A stretch of DNA of 64,000 nucleotides, taken from Candidatus Endonucleibacter bathymodioli (GTDB lineage: Bacteria > Pseudomonadota > Gammaproteobacteria > Pseudomonadales > Endozoicomonadaceae). Each line of letters starts with the position of its first letter. The first letter of the stretch is position 1. Made by a program: the position numbers and the translations under genes. Below are positions 54,088-62,949 of the stretch, piece by piece. The notes under the pieces are model-generated. The model was not told where the DNA came from and searched no databases. It worked only from the letters and a program-made list of their open reading frames with translations. Location: positions 39,988-103,987 of the forward strand of contig JASXSV010000012.1 of the NCBI GenBank assembly GCA_030674915.1, given 5' to 3'.

Positions 54088-55352
54088 TCTATTCCTTTAG
54101 AAAACTTATATGACATTATACCATTAACTACATAGGCAATTGAGTATGCAGTCGAGAAAAACATAAAAGTAATTTTTATATCATCAAACAAAACCCCCCC
54201 TAAGAGCAATGAAGACCCTACAATTGCCAGTGAAAATATTTGCCAATAGAGATTTTCTCTCTGTTTTTCTGCAACAATGAACATGTTTGCCAGAGGTGTA
54301 GTAATAAATTGTAAAAAGAACATAGGTGTAAGTAGCTGTGCATATTCTCCTGAACTTTCCCACTCCTTTCCTAAAACAAAAGAAAAAAGATCAGGGGCAA
54401 TCATATAAAATAAAATAAAAGGAATGAGAGCAAGTAAAAATAGTTTTTTGAAAGTTACTAGATAGGTTTGTCGGCATTCTCCATTGTGTGCATATTCATA
54501 ACTAGCTTTTTGCCTAAAAACATCTGCTACGGAGCTAGCAATCATGCTCATTGGTAAACCAATTATTCTCTGTATCAACATATAAAACCCAATAACTGTT
54601 GATTGATAAAAGGTTGACAGTAATAAAACAGGAGATTGTACGGACAATGTATTTATAAAACCAGCAGCAATTAAGAACTTTGGACAGTTGATATATTTTT
54701 TTGCCAAATAACATGTTTTGGTACGATTAATTTTTTTAGAAAAGATATGATCTTCCCTTTGTATGTTTTTAGCTAAAAAAAAGATTGCAATAATCTGCCC
54801 AAAAATGCTACTCAGTAACAAACCACTGCTTCCCAATCCACTAAAGCCCATAGTAAGATTCATACTTGCAGTGCTGCTTGTCTGTAATATTTTGTTTTTT
54901 GCGAGTGTTTTATAATACTTTTTCCTATTGAACCAATAGTTTAAACTTTGGTAGAGTCCAATAAGAAAAATACTTAATGGAGCGAAATAAAGCCATTTTG
55001 AGATTTCCTCATTGTTAAGTATCTTAGTAATAGGAGCATTGAAGAAAAAGACTATAATCAGTATAAGTAAACTTATTATAAATGCGATCAATACAGAAAG
55101 AATCACAATGTGTAGTGCATCTGAATCCTTCTTGGGTAACAAAATAGCCATCTCATATTGTCCTGTAGCAATTGTTGCCACAATACAAACTATACTCATA
55201 TATAAAGCAAATATACCAAAATCTTCAGGAGTATAGATTCGTGTGAGTATTGGACTTATGACAACGGTAATAGCTTGAGCTATGGTTGTCCCTGTTATTA
55301 GGGTCAAGATATTACGGCTGAATTCTGATTTTGGTTTAAGTCTATTGATCAT
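54084..55352 (-). CDS. Oligosaccharide flippase, Wzx-type (MATE/PST)
   Basis: A 422-residue inner-membrane transporter with about twelve hydrophobic segments. The start is typical (SEFSRNILTLITGTTIAQAI, TRIYTPEDFGIFALYMSIV). Basic loops and conserved Pro residues fit the polysaccharide-transport branch. It should move the lipid-linked repeat unit across the inner membrane. It is the first gene of the AT-rich half of the locus and is preceded by a tandem repeat block. Confidence 0.92.
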   Translation of the reverse strand: MINRLKPKSEFSRNILTLITGTTIAQAITVVISPILTRIYTPEDFGIFALYMSIVCIVATIATGQYEMAILLPKKDSDALHIVILSVLIAFIISLLILIIVFFFNAPITKILNNEEISKWLYFAPLSIFLIGLYQSLNYWFNRKKYYKTLAKNKILQTSSTASMNLTMGFSGLGSSGLLLSSIFGQIIAIFFLAKNIQREDHIFSKKINRTKTCYLAKKYINCPKFLIAAGFINTLSVQSPVLLLSTFYQSTVIGFYMLIQRIIGLPMSMIASSVADVFRQKASYEYAHNGECRQTYLVTFKKLFLLALIPFILFYMIAPDLFSFVLGKEWESSGEYAQLLTPMFFLQFITTPLANMFIVAEKQRENLYWQIFSLAIVGSSLLLGGVLFDDIKITFMFFSTAYSIAYVVNGIMSYKFSKGIE

Positions 55353-55521
55353 GTATTATCTTCATTGAAAATTCAGATTGTTCTCTTTGCTCATTTCTAC
55401 CGCCGACATGCACATTGAGAGCGTATTCTTTTTCGATAATAATAACCGATAAGTCAAAACTATTAATTAACAGTGTGCGAGAAAATGTTAAGCCAATCAT
55501 TCTTACGCCTACAATCACAAA

Positions 55522-55611
55522 GTTGAAAGTTGAAAGTTGAAAGTTGAAAGTTGAAAGTTGAAAGTCACAAAGTCACAAAGTCACAAAGTCACAAAGTCAC
55601 AAAGTCACAAA
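55522..55611. repeat. Compound tandem repeat: GTTGAAA x6, then GTCACAAA x6
   Basis: Six perfect 7-bp GTTGAAA units (55522-55563) join six perfect 8-bp GTCACAAA units (55564-55611), in the 267-bp gap between wzx and wbpE. Two different unit lengths in one array suggest repeated slippage. It lies upstream of the wzx-to-GT4 operon and might influence its transcription by length change. Confidence 0.97.
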
Positions 55612-55619
55612 GTCGAAAA

Positions 55620-56726
55620 TCACAAAGCCAACTCAGCACTTATTTTAACTACTTTTTGTGCATCTTCAGTTTTCACATAACCCGACATAGGCAAGCTAAG
55701 CACTCTCTTCACTAGTCCGTCAGCTACTGCAAATTTCTGATCATCGAAATCAGAAAATGCGCTTTGTTTATGCATACATTTTGCGTAGTAAACGGCACTA
55801 GGAACACCTGCCGCTAGCCATTGTGTCATTAGCTCATCGCGGTCTCCACTTTTTATCGTGTACTGAGCCCACGAGCTATAATAACCTTCTGGCACTATTG
55901 GCAGTTCAATACTTTTAAGGTTATCGGTATAAAATTGTGCTAATTCATTTCTATCAAGCAATTCTTGTGGGAATACAGCCAGCTTCTCAAGCAAAATAGC
56001 AGCCTGTATCGTGTCTAATCTACTGTTTACACCAAGGCGAACATTGTCGTATTTATTATTTCCTTTACCATGCACGCGTAACGATTTAAGCCTGTCAGCA
56101 TACCCGTCGTTATCGGTAAATAAAGCGCCACCATCACCATAGCAACCTAACGGTTTGGCTGGGAAAAAACTGGTTGTGGAAATATCACCGAATGAACAGG
56201 CTTTTTTATCAGCTATAGACCCGCCAAAGCCTTGCGCCCCATCTTCTATTAACAATAAGTTATATCGGTCACACAATTTTCGTATGGCTGGGTAATTTGC
56301 AGGCAAACCAAACAAATCTACTGCCATGATTGCTTTTGGTGTTAGCTTGCCCTCTTTCCTAACGGATTGAATTTGTTGCTCCAGATTATCTGCGCAAATA
56401 GTAAACGTGTGTTCATTGACATCACAAAAAATAGGCGTGGCTTTTTTCAAAGCAATGCTTTCAGCTGGGGCAAAAAAAGTAAACGTTGGACAAAAAATCG
56501 CATCACCCTCACCCACTCCCATGACCATTAATGCTAAATTTAAGGCGTCTGTTCCGTTGGCGCAGCTTATGCAGTGCTTTGCGCCGACATATTCTGCCAG
56601 TTGTTCTTCTAGTTCAAATACTTCTGGTCCAAAAATATATTGGCCATGATCCAATACCGCATGAATGCGATGATCAATGCGTTGTTTCAAACTCTGGTAC
56701 TGCGTTCTTAAATCTATAAACTCCAT
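55620..56726 (-). CDS. wbpE: DegT/DnrJ/EryC1-type aminotransferase (WbpE-like)
   Basis: A 368-residue PLP enzyme. The PLP-binding Lys is in SFFPAKPLGCYGDGG, preceded by LLIEDGAQGFGGS. In the WbpA-B-D-E pathway this enzyme transfers an amino group from glutamate to the 3-oxo sugar to give UDP-GlcNAc(3NH2)A. Other features: MEFIDLRTQYQSLKQRID, HCISCANGTDALNLAL and VHGKGNNKYDNVRLG. The length matches WbpE. Its start overlaps the stop of the broken wbpD (TAATG). Identity as WbpE rests on neighbours and resemblance. Confidence 0.9.
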   Translation of the reverse strand: MEFIDLRTQYQSLKQRIDHRIHAVLDHGQYIFGPEVFELEEQLAEYVGAKHCISCANGTDALNLALMVMGVGEGDAIFCPTFTFFAPAESIALKKATPIFCDVNEHTFTICADNLEQQIQSVRKEGKLTPKAIMAVDLFGLPANYPAIRKLCDRYNLLLIEDGAQGFGGSIADKKACSFGDISTTSFFPAKPLGCYGDGGALFTDNDGYADRLKSLRVHGKGNNKYDNVRLGVNSRLDTIQAAILLEKLAVFPQELLDRNELAQFYTDNLKSIELPIVPEGYYSSWAQYTIKSGDRDELMTQWLAAGVPSAVYYAKCMHKQSAFSDFDDQKFAVADGLVKRVLSLPMSGYVKTEDAQKVVKISAELAL

Positions 56727-57309
56727 TAGACTTTTTTCAACTCATCGCTGGTTAACACGTAGCGCACACCAGTGTGTTCGCAACAGGAATCTTCATTATC
56801 ATTTCCACTCACCGGTAAGTTGAGCTTTTCACTGAACTCACTCATCCAACCCATTTGCTTGGCGGGTACCATAACCATTAAAACATAAGGTTTACATCTT
56901 TATTAACGACAGCACCAGCATCCACAAAAGCATATTCGCCAATAGTTACGCCACATACAATGGTACAATTAGCACCTAATGTTGCGCCTTTCCTAATATA
57001 GGTACTACGATATTCATTTTTTCGCTCTATGGCTGAACGTTGGTTATATACATTAGTGAAAAAATGCTGGGCCCACAAAAAAACATCATCTTCAATAAAT
57101 ACATAGTCGTAAACCGAAACATTATTTTGCATTTTAACATTATTGCCAATGGTCACATTGTTTCCAACAAATACATTCTGCCCATGTGATACTCTTTCTC
57201 CAATTCTCGCACCACTGTATGCATGTACAAAATGCTACACACGGGTACCTTTACCAATTTGCGCACCATCATTCACAATAGCTGTTTCGTGCTGATAAAA
57301 ACTAAGCAT
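56726..57309 (-). pseudogene. wbpD: Broken UDP-sugar N-acetyltransferase (WbpD-like, left-handed beta-helix)
   Basis: The minus strand reads a WbpD-type hexapeptide acyltransferase in two pieces. It starts MLSFYQHETAIVNDGAQIGK, then GTRV and a TAG stop where homologues have Trp (TGG to TAG). It continues [28 protein letters not shown] and [20 protein letters not shown], then NKDVNLMF and a stop. One inserted base after GTAAA restores the expected end, [19 protein letters not shown]. So the gene carries one nonsense mutation and one single-base frameshift. The enzyme would acetylate UDP-GlcNAc(3NH2)A. Its loss should block the pathway unless another copy exists. Confidence 0.88.
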
Positions 57310-58264
57310 TTTTAATCACGTTGTACGTAAATGGGTGTAAATTGTCATTGTTTATCACTGCAGTTTTATTCCTTATATCACTGACTATTTCAATGCTTTT
57401 TCTGGCCTCCTCTAAGCCAAAACCATTACCCTGCAACACCTGCTTGTAGCTTTTAGTATGGAGGTCGGTAAACCCTGTGGAAAACTCTAAATCATGGCCA
57501 TTGACAGTGATGGACCGATAGGTGCGTTGTCCAGATGCCTTGACAGGTTCGGGAATATAATCGGCATTTACCGAGAGAAACCAACTCACCCGCGCATGCT
57601 TTAACTGCATAAATCCAGCATTTACGTCTTCTTTCTTAATATGGACTTCGCTTTCTTTAACATCACCAAAAATCCAACTTAACATATCAAAAAAATGGAT
57701 GCCGATATTCGTTGCGATCCCCCCAGATTTATCATTATCACCTTTCCATGAAATAAAATACCATTTCCCTCGGCTCGTTAAATACGTTAACTCCACATCA
57801 AATATTTTATCTGGATTATTTGTCAACTCACATTCTACGCGTTCTTTTAGGGCGATAATGCTTGGATGTAAACGCAATTGTAATATATTAAAAACTTTAC
57901 CCCTTGTTTCGGACTCGATGATTTTTAACATGTCGAGATTATGAGGGTTAAGTACTAAAGGTTTTTCACAGATAGCATCGGCATCTTGCCGTAGCGCAAA
58001 GCGAACGTGAGAATCGTGTAGGTGATTTGGGGATGTAATACTTATATAATCAATTTTATTTTGTTTCCCTTTTAGCTTATCAATGTACCGGTCAAAACGC
58101 TCAAATTCAACAAAAAAACTTGCCTGAGAAAAATAGTTATCCATGACACCAACAGAATCATTGATATCAAAAGCGGCAACTAAATCATTCCCCGTATCTT
58201 TTATCGCTCTCATGTGCTGAGGTGCTATATAACCAGAGGCTCCTATTAACGCAAAGTTTTTCAC
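57302..58264 (-). CDS. wbpB: Gfo/Idh/MocA-family UDP-sugar dehydrogenase (WbpB-like)
   Basis: A 320-residue NAD-dependent oxidoreductase, expected to oxidise UDP-GlcNAcA at C3. The Rossmann start is KNFALIGASGYIAPQHMRAI. It has AICEKPLVL-like DADAICEKPLVLNPHN with the catalytic Lys, RLHPSIIALKERVE, GGIATNIGIHFFDMLSWIFG with the conserved His-Asp pair, and AGFMQLKHARVSWFLSV. GTG 58264 has AGGAG six bases upstream and gives the usual family start; the longer frame to 58351 is not supported. It overlaps the start of wbpD by 8 bp. Confidence 0.9.
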   Translation of the reverse strand: MKNFALIGASGYIAPQHMRAIKDTGNDLVAAFDINDSVGVMDNYFSQASFFVEFERFDRYIDKLKGKQNKIDYISITSPNHLHDSHVRFALRQDADAICEKPLVLNPHNLDMLKIIESETRGKVFNILQLRLHPSIIALKERVECELTNNPDKIFDVELTYLTSRGKWYFISWKGDNDKSGGIATNIGIHFFDMLSWIFGDVKESEVHIKKEDVNAGFMQLKHARVSWFLSVNADYIPEPVKASGQRTYRSITVNGHDLEFSTGFTDLHTKSYKQVLQGNGFGLEEARKSIEIVSDIRNKTAVINNDNLHPFTYNVIKNA

Positions 58265-58752
58265 AAATACTCCTAGATTCCCACAATAACCGACACATTT
58301 GGAATGGATTTGAGAGACAGTTGTTCGTAGGATATAGTTTTCACATAACAACCTGGTGACCAGATCGGAAAGCCGTATACGCAGCTAATTGTGGTTGCAC
58401 GAGGCTAGATTCAATCTCTCTGTGAACTCGATTTTTCTGCACTCAAGATTTGCAAGAGGGCTGGCCGTTCCAACAATACTATATCTTAGGTCTAAAACGC
58501 TACTATCTCACCTATGATCTGATAATGCTCATGAAAACAGGTTACAGTTGCGTAAGGGACCTCGCTAAGTTTTACAAAAGGACTGGCTCAATGAGTCAGT
58601 CCGTAAAAGATCAACTTGGCTTGGACTCTACTCCAGAGGAAATTGCAGGACGAATGAACCTAGAATATTTTCCGGAGGTCATTAACTACCAAGCTACCTA
58701 CCGCCTTGTTGTCAAGTGGCATATGTGGCAGTACTTTATTCTTCTCTATATT
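58265..58752. other. Insertion gap between wbpA and wbpB
   Basis: About 490 bp that separates two genes normally adjacent. It holds the IS30-type remnant listed next. The 180 bp before it show no clear feature. Confidence 0.6.
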
Positions 58753-58758
58753 TTATAA
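58465..58758 (+). pseudogene. Truncated IS30-family transposase, N-terminal part
   Basis: A plus-strand open frame of about 100 codons. It reads LKRYYLTYDLIMLMKTGYS, then LGLDSTPEEIAGRMNLEYFP and INYQATYRLV, which follow the N-terminal HTH and the LxxDWSPEQIAGRL block of IS30 transposases. The catalytic domain is gone. It differs from the intact IS30 at 18309-19390. It overlaps the 3' end of wbpA by a few bases. Confidence 0.75.
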
Positions 58759-60039
58759 GCGGATATCTGCCAATCCTACGGGTAACACATATTTTAAATC
58801 GTAAATAATGTGTTCATCCTTTAAATATACTCTTACGTCTTCTTTTCCAAATTTTTGAAATTCAGCATGCGCAACGGCCAATATGATAGCATCGTACGCA
58901 CCATCTGCCGGACTATCTATTAGCGTTTTGTTATATTCCTGTGCAAGCTCTTCACTGATTGCATGTGGGTCGTAAATATCTACCGTTGCACCGTATTCTT
59001 CTAGCTCGTTTATCACGTCAATAATTTTGGTGTTACGTATATCAGGACAGTTTTCTTTGAAGGTAACACCCATTATTAAAATTCGCGAACCGCCAACGTG
59101 TATGCGCTTCTTCAACATAGCTTTTATTAGCTGCGACGCAACAAAATGCGCCATAGAATCATTTAAGCGCCTCCCCGCTAAAATCATCTCTGGATTATAG
59201 CCTATATGCTGAGCTTTATGGGTGAGATAGTATGGATCTACCCCTATACAATGCCCACCCACCAAACCTGGGCGAAATGGTAAAAAGTTCCACTTGGTGC
59301 CCGCTGCTTCTAACACTTCCAAGGTGTCAATATTGAGTTTATTGAAAATAATGGCCAGCTCATTAACAAGCGCAATATTTACATCACGCTGAATATTCTC
59401 AATAACTTTGGCCGACTCTGCCACCTTAATGCTAGAGACTTTAACAGTACCTGCTGCAACAATTGAACGATATAACAGGTCAATAAAATCAGCCGTTTTA
59501 ACCGTGGAGCCAGAGGTGATTTTTAAAATATTGGTTATCGTATGTTCCTTATCACCGGGATTAATACGTTCCGGTGAATAGCCCACATAGAAATTCTGAT
59601 TAAAAACAAGCCCAGAAACCTGCTCTAAAATAGGCACACACTCTTCTTCAGTAGCGCCCGGATAAACGGTAGACTCATACACTACGATGTCGTTATCTTT
59701 AAGGTATTTCCCAATTAAACGGCTTGCACTTTTCAGCGGGCCTAAATCTGGTTGTTTATGGTCATTGATCGGCGTGGGAACCGTGACAATATAAACATTA
59801 GCAGATGCTATCTCTGCCTCATTATCCGTAAAAATAATGTCACGACTTTTTCGTAATTGCTCTAGTTCTATCTCTTTAGTTATATCTATACCACTAAGCA
59901 ACTCTTGGATTCGCTGTTTATTTAGATCAAGACCAATAACGCGATTTTTTTCTGCAAAAGCCAATGCTAGAGGTAAGCCAACATAACCTAATCCAATAAC
60001 AGCAATTGTTAATCCGGAAATATTAGTCAAGTTATTCAC
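58753..60039 (-). CDS. wbpA: UDP-N-acetylglucosamine 6-dehydrogenase (WbpA/TviB family)
   Basis: A 428-residue nucleotide-sugar dehydrogenase that oxidises UDP-GlcNAc to UDP-GlcNAcA, the first step of the locus. Features: Rossmann [51 protein letters not shown], the catalytic Cys in [13 protein letters not shown] and [18 protein letters not shown] 60039 has AGGAA upstream. It is the most upstream gene of the minus-strand locus; a truncated IS30 separates it from wbpB. WbpA/TviB and not a UDP-glucose dehydrogenase is inferred from resemblance and the wbpB-D-E neighbours. Confidence 0.92.
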   Translation of the reverse strand: MNNLTNISGLTIAVIGLGYVGLPLALAFAEKNRVIGLDLNKQRIQELLSGIDITKEIELEQLRKSRDIIFTDNEAEIASANVYIVTVPTPINDHKQPDLGPLKSASRLIGKYLKDNDIVVYESTVYPGATEEECVPILEQVSGLVFNQNFYVGYSPERINPGDKEHTITNILKITSGSTVKTADFIDLLYRSIVAAGTVKVSSIKVAESAKVIENIQRDVNIALVNELAIIFNKLNIDTLEVLEAAGTKWNFLPFRPGLVGGHCIGVDPYYLTHKAQHIGYNPEMILAGRRLNDSMAHFVASQLIKAMLKKRIHVGGSRILIMGVTFKENCPDIRNTKIIDVINELEEYGATVDIYDPHAISEELAQEYNKTLIDSPADGAYDAIILAVAHAEFQKFGKEDVRVYLKDEHIIYDLKYVLPVGLADIRL

Positions 60040-60526
60040 TTTTCCTTATTAACGCTGAATATCAATACATTCATCATACTACCAAGTACTGCCAAGTACT
60101 ACCAATATAGCACAGCGTTGTTATCTTCACTCATCCCCCATGCTCGCGGGTAAATTAATAGTGCACTCTGATGATAATAAGCTTAATTATGATAGCTACA
60201 ATAGCCATTTAATTCTGATGTTTCACCTACGAAGGCCATACTAAATGCTTGCAACAGATGATAGAGATAGAAACAGCTCTTGCTAGCACGATTCTCTTCG
60301 GTACAAAGGCAATCAGTCAGCTCTTATGCCAAGACACGCAAAAATCATCCCATAGCCCCGTGAGGTTGCAAGTAGTAGAGGAGGATGAAATTAAAACGGC
60401 CAACAATCCCATACCTCTAGTGATAACTAATATAGCAAAGATTTTCTAAGTTGTTTTTTTGCACGCTACCGCCATCCAATTTCAGTATTACTACCGTTGG
60501 AATACATGTCTAATGGTTTCCTCTCA

Positions 60527-60579
60527 CCTTGAGGGTGTGAGTTTGCTGACTGCTCCCATCTCCAATGAAAGCAGGTATT
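60527..60579 (-). repeat. Dispersed intergenic repeat, copy I (minus, partial)
   Basis: On the minus strand it reads ACCTGCTTTCATTGGAGATG, then GGAGCAGTC and an end CACCCTCAAGGTGAGAG. The start closely matches copy B2 (ACCTGTTTTCATTGAAGATG). Confidence 0.65.
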
Positions 60580-60621
60580 CAAGAAATTCATCGCCGACAA
60601 TGCCCGATCGCATCAACCTAA

Positions 60622-61065
60622 GGAATCTCTGATTGAAGTGGTTTGCAAGGCGATTGTCAGATTTGCGATAAAATTCTCTGACTTCCGCGCTTATTTCATC
60701 GTAATTTTAGATTTATTTTGTCGTTTTTGCCAATTTATCCGCTCTCGAGGCGGATTTAGAGCGCAATTATGCCGTTAACGCATTACGTTGCAGGTATAAA
60801 TTAGCCATCGCCATCAGGCTCATAACTTGCACCCTGTTTTTTTCCAAGCCACGGTAACATTTTTCGGGTAATGTGGTTTAATGATTGCTTCAAAGGCTGC
60901 CCAAGGAACACAAGATTCCATTTTCTCAAGAAATAATTCTTTTTGCGTTTTGCGTTTTTTGGCTGCGTAGCTGAGCGACGCAAAACTTTGTTGTTTCATT
61001 TTGGATAACCGTTTTGTCATAGCAATGCTATTGTACTAGGTTTTGGAGATTCAATCAGAGATTCC
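60622..61065 (-). mobile_element. Internally deleted IS5-family element, copy 1
   Basis: A 444-bp element with perfect 15-bp terminal repeats (GGAATCTCTGATTGA at 60622-60636 and its complement at 61051-61065). It is flanked by CTAA and CTAG, a near-match of the 4-bp YTAR target duplication of IS5. On the minus strand it encodes only the first 53 transposase residues (MTKRLSKMKQQSFASLS, to IKPHYPK), then, out of frame, the last 29 (YRGLEKNRVQVMSLMAMAN). Most of the catalytic domain is deleted, so it could move only in trans. Confidence 0.88.
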
Positions 61066-61069
61066 CTAG

Positions 61070-61521
61070 GGAGCCTCTGATTAAAGCCACTTTCGTAATC
61101 CCCAAGGAGGCGTGGATCCAGCAAAATCAACACCTTATAGATTCCTTCCTGTGCGAGAATAACCTTGTTCAGAGCTTCCCTAAGCAGCAGTCAGCGCAAA
61201 CGTAATTTCCAGCAATCAAGAATACGAGCCAGGGTAGAGACCTGTTCCGAATCCTCAAATGTAAGTTTGGTTACCGCAAAGTGCGTTACCGTGGTTTGGA
61301 AAAAAACAGGGTGCAAGTTATGAGTCTGATGGCGATGGCCAATTTATACTTGCAGCGTAATGCGGTGATGGCATAATTGCTCCTTAAATCCGCATCGAGA
61401 GCGGATAAATGGGCAAAAGCGACAAAATGAATCAAAGATTCCGAGGAAATAAGCTCGACAGTAAGAGAGTTTTATCGCAAACCTGACAACTGACTTGCAA
61501 ATCACTTCAGTCAGAGATTCC
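61070..61521 (+). mobile_element. Degenerate IS5-family element, copy 2, opposite orientation
   Basis: Starts directly after the target base pairs of copy 1. It has a degraded left end (GGAGCCTCTGATTAA) and a right end that matches the IS5 repeat at 14 of 15 positions (61507-61521). The plus strand at 61263-61376 encodes the last 37 transposase residues (KFGYRKVRYRGLEKN, VQVMSLMAMANLYLQR). The N-terminal part is not recognisable. With copy 1 it forms a tail-to-tail arrangement at one site. Confidence 0.78.
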
Positions 61522-61549
61522 TGAGATATAGCTTCATAGTCCTTGCAAA

Positions 61550-61797
61550 AAATCAAACGATTTATGAGCTGGCCGCTATTGCCGCGAACAATCACAAAGG
61601 CACTAATTTTTTGGTGCTCTGTGGTGTGCCGACACCATGTTATGTGAGATAGGTGCGTCCAAAATCAGTTTTAAACACTAGAATCAGTGCATAAAACCGA
61701 TAAGTTGGTGTAAAACGCCCGAGGAAGCTTCGTAATGGCTTACAGAATGAGAAGGTTCAATGATCGTGGTTAAAGTCGTTGGTTGTGGTGTCTAATA
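61550..61797 (+). repeat. Right-part copy of the 540-bp MITE-like element
   Basis: About 250 bp that matches 42085-42332: TTTATGAGCTGGCCGCTATT, GGCACTAATTTTTTGGTGCT, CTGTGGTGTGCCGACACCAT, and an end TAAAGTCGTTGGTTGTGG. The left part is not present; it abuts the IS5 copy 2. Confidence 0.78.
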
Positions 61798-61890
61798 TAT
61801 TGACTTAGTTTATTCGGTAGTATGAGGCTTGGAAGTTGTGTTAGTTTCTTGTAAAGGGTAGATTGATGTCTATGTTCTCTGTATATCTAT

Positions 61891-61985
61891 AGCAATTACC
61901 ATTGGAGGTGGAAGTAGGCGATAAACAAGCGAAGATCCATGAGTTTAGAAAGAAACACCAAGGGTGGGTGGAGTAAGCTCATATC
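61891..61985 (+). repeat. Dispersed intergenic repeat, copy G (plus)
   Basis: Copy with CAATTACCATTGGAGGTGGA, AGTAGGCGATAAACAAGCG, AAGATCCATGAGTTTAG and GGGTGGGTGGAGTAAGCTC. It lies upstream of the coiled-coil membrane protein gene. Confidence 0.78.
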
Positions 61986-62158
61986 CGCCCATATCCGTGT
62001 ATACGATGAGTATGTGCCGTGCGATAATAATTTGTCAGTGTAGTGAAGTTGGTATATTACATTGCATATTGGAATCCTTGATGTAATAAAAAATGATCTC
62101 AATTATTATTCGATAAATCAGTGGAAAGGTTATTTTAAACGATATGCAGGATTTTTCT

Positions 62159-62854
62159 ATGACGGCTGACAACCGTTCTGATCGAAGGCGCGGTACAGAT
62201 GGTGCTAACGCAGGATTTAAGCCTGCTACTCGCATGAGGCATAGAATTTTGTTTCTGTTGTGTTGTCTGGCATTATTTGGAGTCTCTATTTATGAATATT
62301 GGCAGATTACTGTTGTTAGGGAAATGCTTGATCAGGCGCATGTTGAGTTAGCAGTTGTTCAGAAAGCGCTTGACAGTCTCATTGGAGAGATATCTGCGGC
62401 GGGTGAAAATCTGAGTCAAAGTGATTTGGCTATGCGTTCTGAGATCAAAGACGTTAACAAGGAAATCAGGAAGTTATGGGATCTTGCTAATAAGAGGAAC
62501 AAACAAGATATCAGTAAGCATAATGATAGGCTTGGAGCGTTAGATATAAAAATGGATAAGTTAGCTCTTGAATCCAATAAGATGCTGTCATCAGTTGTGG
62601 CGTTAAAAAATGAAGGCGATGGGCACGCACAGCGATTCAAGAGTTTATACAGTGATCATGCAGCATTAAAGCTAGAATTGGTAGCTTCGCGTGAGGCGTT
62701 GCTAAAGCTAAAAAAAATGATAGAAGAGAATAGGAAGCGTCATGCTGGTACTGAGAAGGTTGTAGATAGTTTCAGGGTTCAGGTAAATAGGAAGTTGTTG
62801 CAACTTGAGAATTCTGTGAGAGTGATGAATAAGCCTTCAGAGAAGGGGTTGTAA
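62159..62854 (+). CDS. Single-pass membrane protein with long coiled coil, function unknown
   Basis: A 231-residue protein. A short basic, cytosolic N-terminus (MTADNRSDRRRGTDG) is followed by one membrane helix (ILFLLCCLALFGVSIYEYW), then about 180 residues of heptad-like coiled coil (LVASREALLKLKKMIEENRK). ATG 62159 has AGGA seven bases upstream; ATG 62144 adds five residues. I recognise no family. The arrangement resembles envelope scaffold or cell-division accessory proteins, but that is only a structural likeness. Confidence 0.72.
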   Translation: MTADNRSDRRRGTDGANAGFKPATRMRHRILFLLCCLALFGVSIYEYWQITVVREMLDQAHVELAVVQKALDSLIGEISAAGENLSQSDLAMRSEIKDVNKEIRKLWDLANKRNKQDISKHNDRLGALDIKMDKLALESNKMLSSVVALKNEGDGHAQRFKSLYSDHAALKLELVASREALLKLKKMIEENRKRHAGTEKVVDSFRVQVNRKLLQLENSVRVMNKPSEKGL

Positions 62855-62894
62855 CGATATATTGTCTGTCAGTTCCGTACAACAGAGCCAATTC

Positions 62895-62925
62895 TTTTGT
62901 TTTGTTTTGTTTTGTTTTGTTTTTA
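62895..62925. repeat. TTTTG pentamer repeat
   Basis: Five consecutive TTTTG units, followed by a T run, just downstream of the coiled-coil gene and near the end of the IS256 remnant. Confidence 0.85.
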
Positions 62926-62949
62926 GTGATACCTCAGAATAACCAACGA

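Larger units (their letters stand above)
60040..62158. other. 2.1-kb gene-free region with IS5 derivatives and repeats
   Basis: No intact gene. In order: a TACTACCAAG-like 10-bp triple repeat (60077-60106), an inverted dispersed-repeat copy (60527-60579), two adjacent internally deleted IS5-family elements (60622-61065 and 61070-61521), the right part of the MITE-like element (61550-61797) and a dispersed-repeat copy (61891-61985). A 66-codon frame at 60249-60449 has no recognisable product. Confidence 0.75.

Noticed and set aside
55522..55611. Possible CRISPR array
   Set aside because: The units are 7-8 bp, directly adjacent and without spacers; this is a simple tandem repeat.
58336..58400. 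A GGTGACCAGATCGGAAAGC and CCGTATACGCAG stretch that recalls group II intron ends
   Set aside because: Only a short likeness; no domain V structure or reverse transcriptase is nearby.
43531..60039. Complete capsule locus with a Wza/Wzc export system
   Set aside because: No wza, wzb or wzc gene is present; the set fits a Wzx/Wzy O-antigen-type assembly, but O-antigen versus capsule cannot be settled here.
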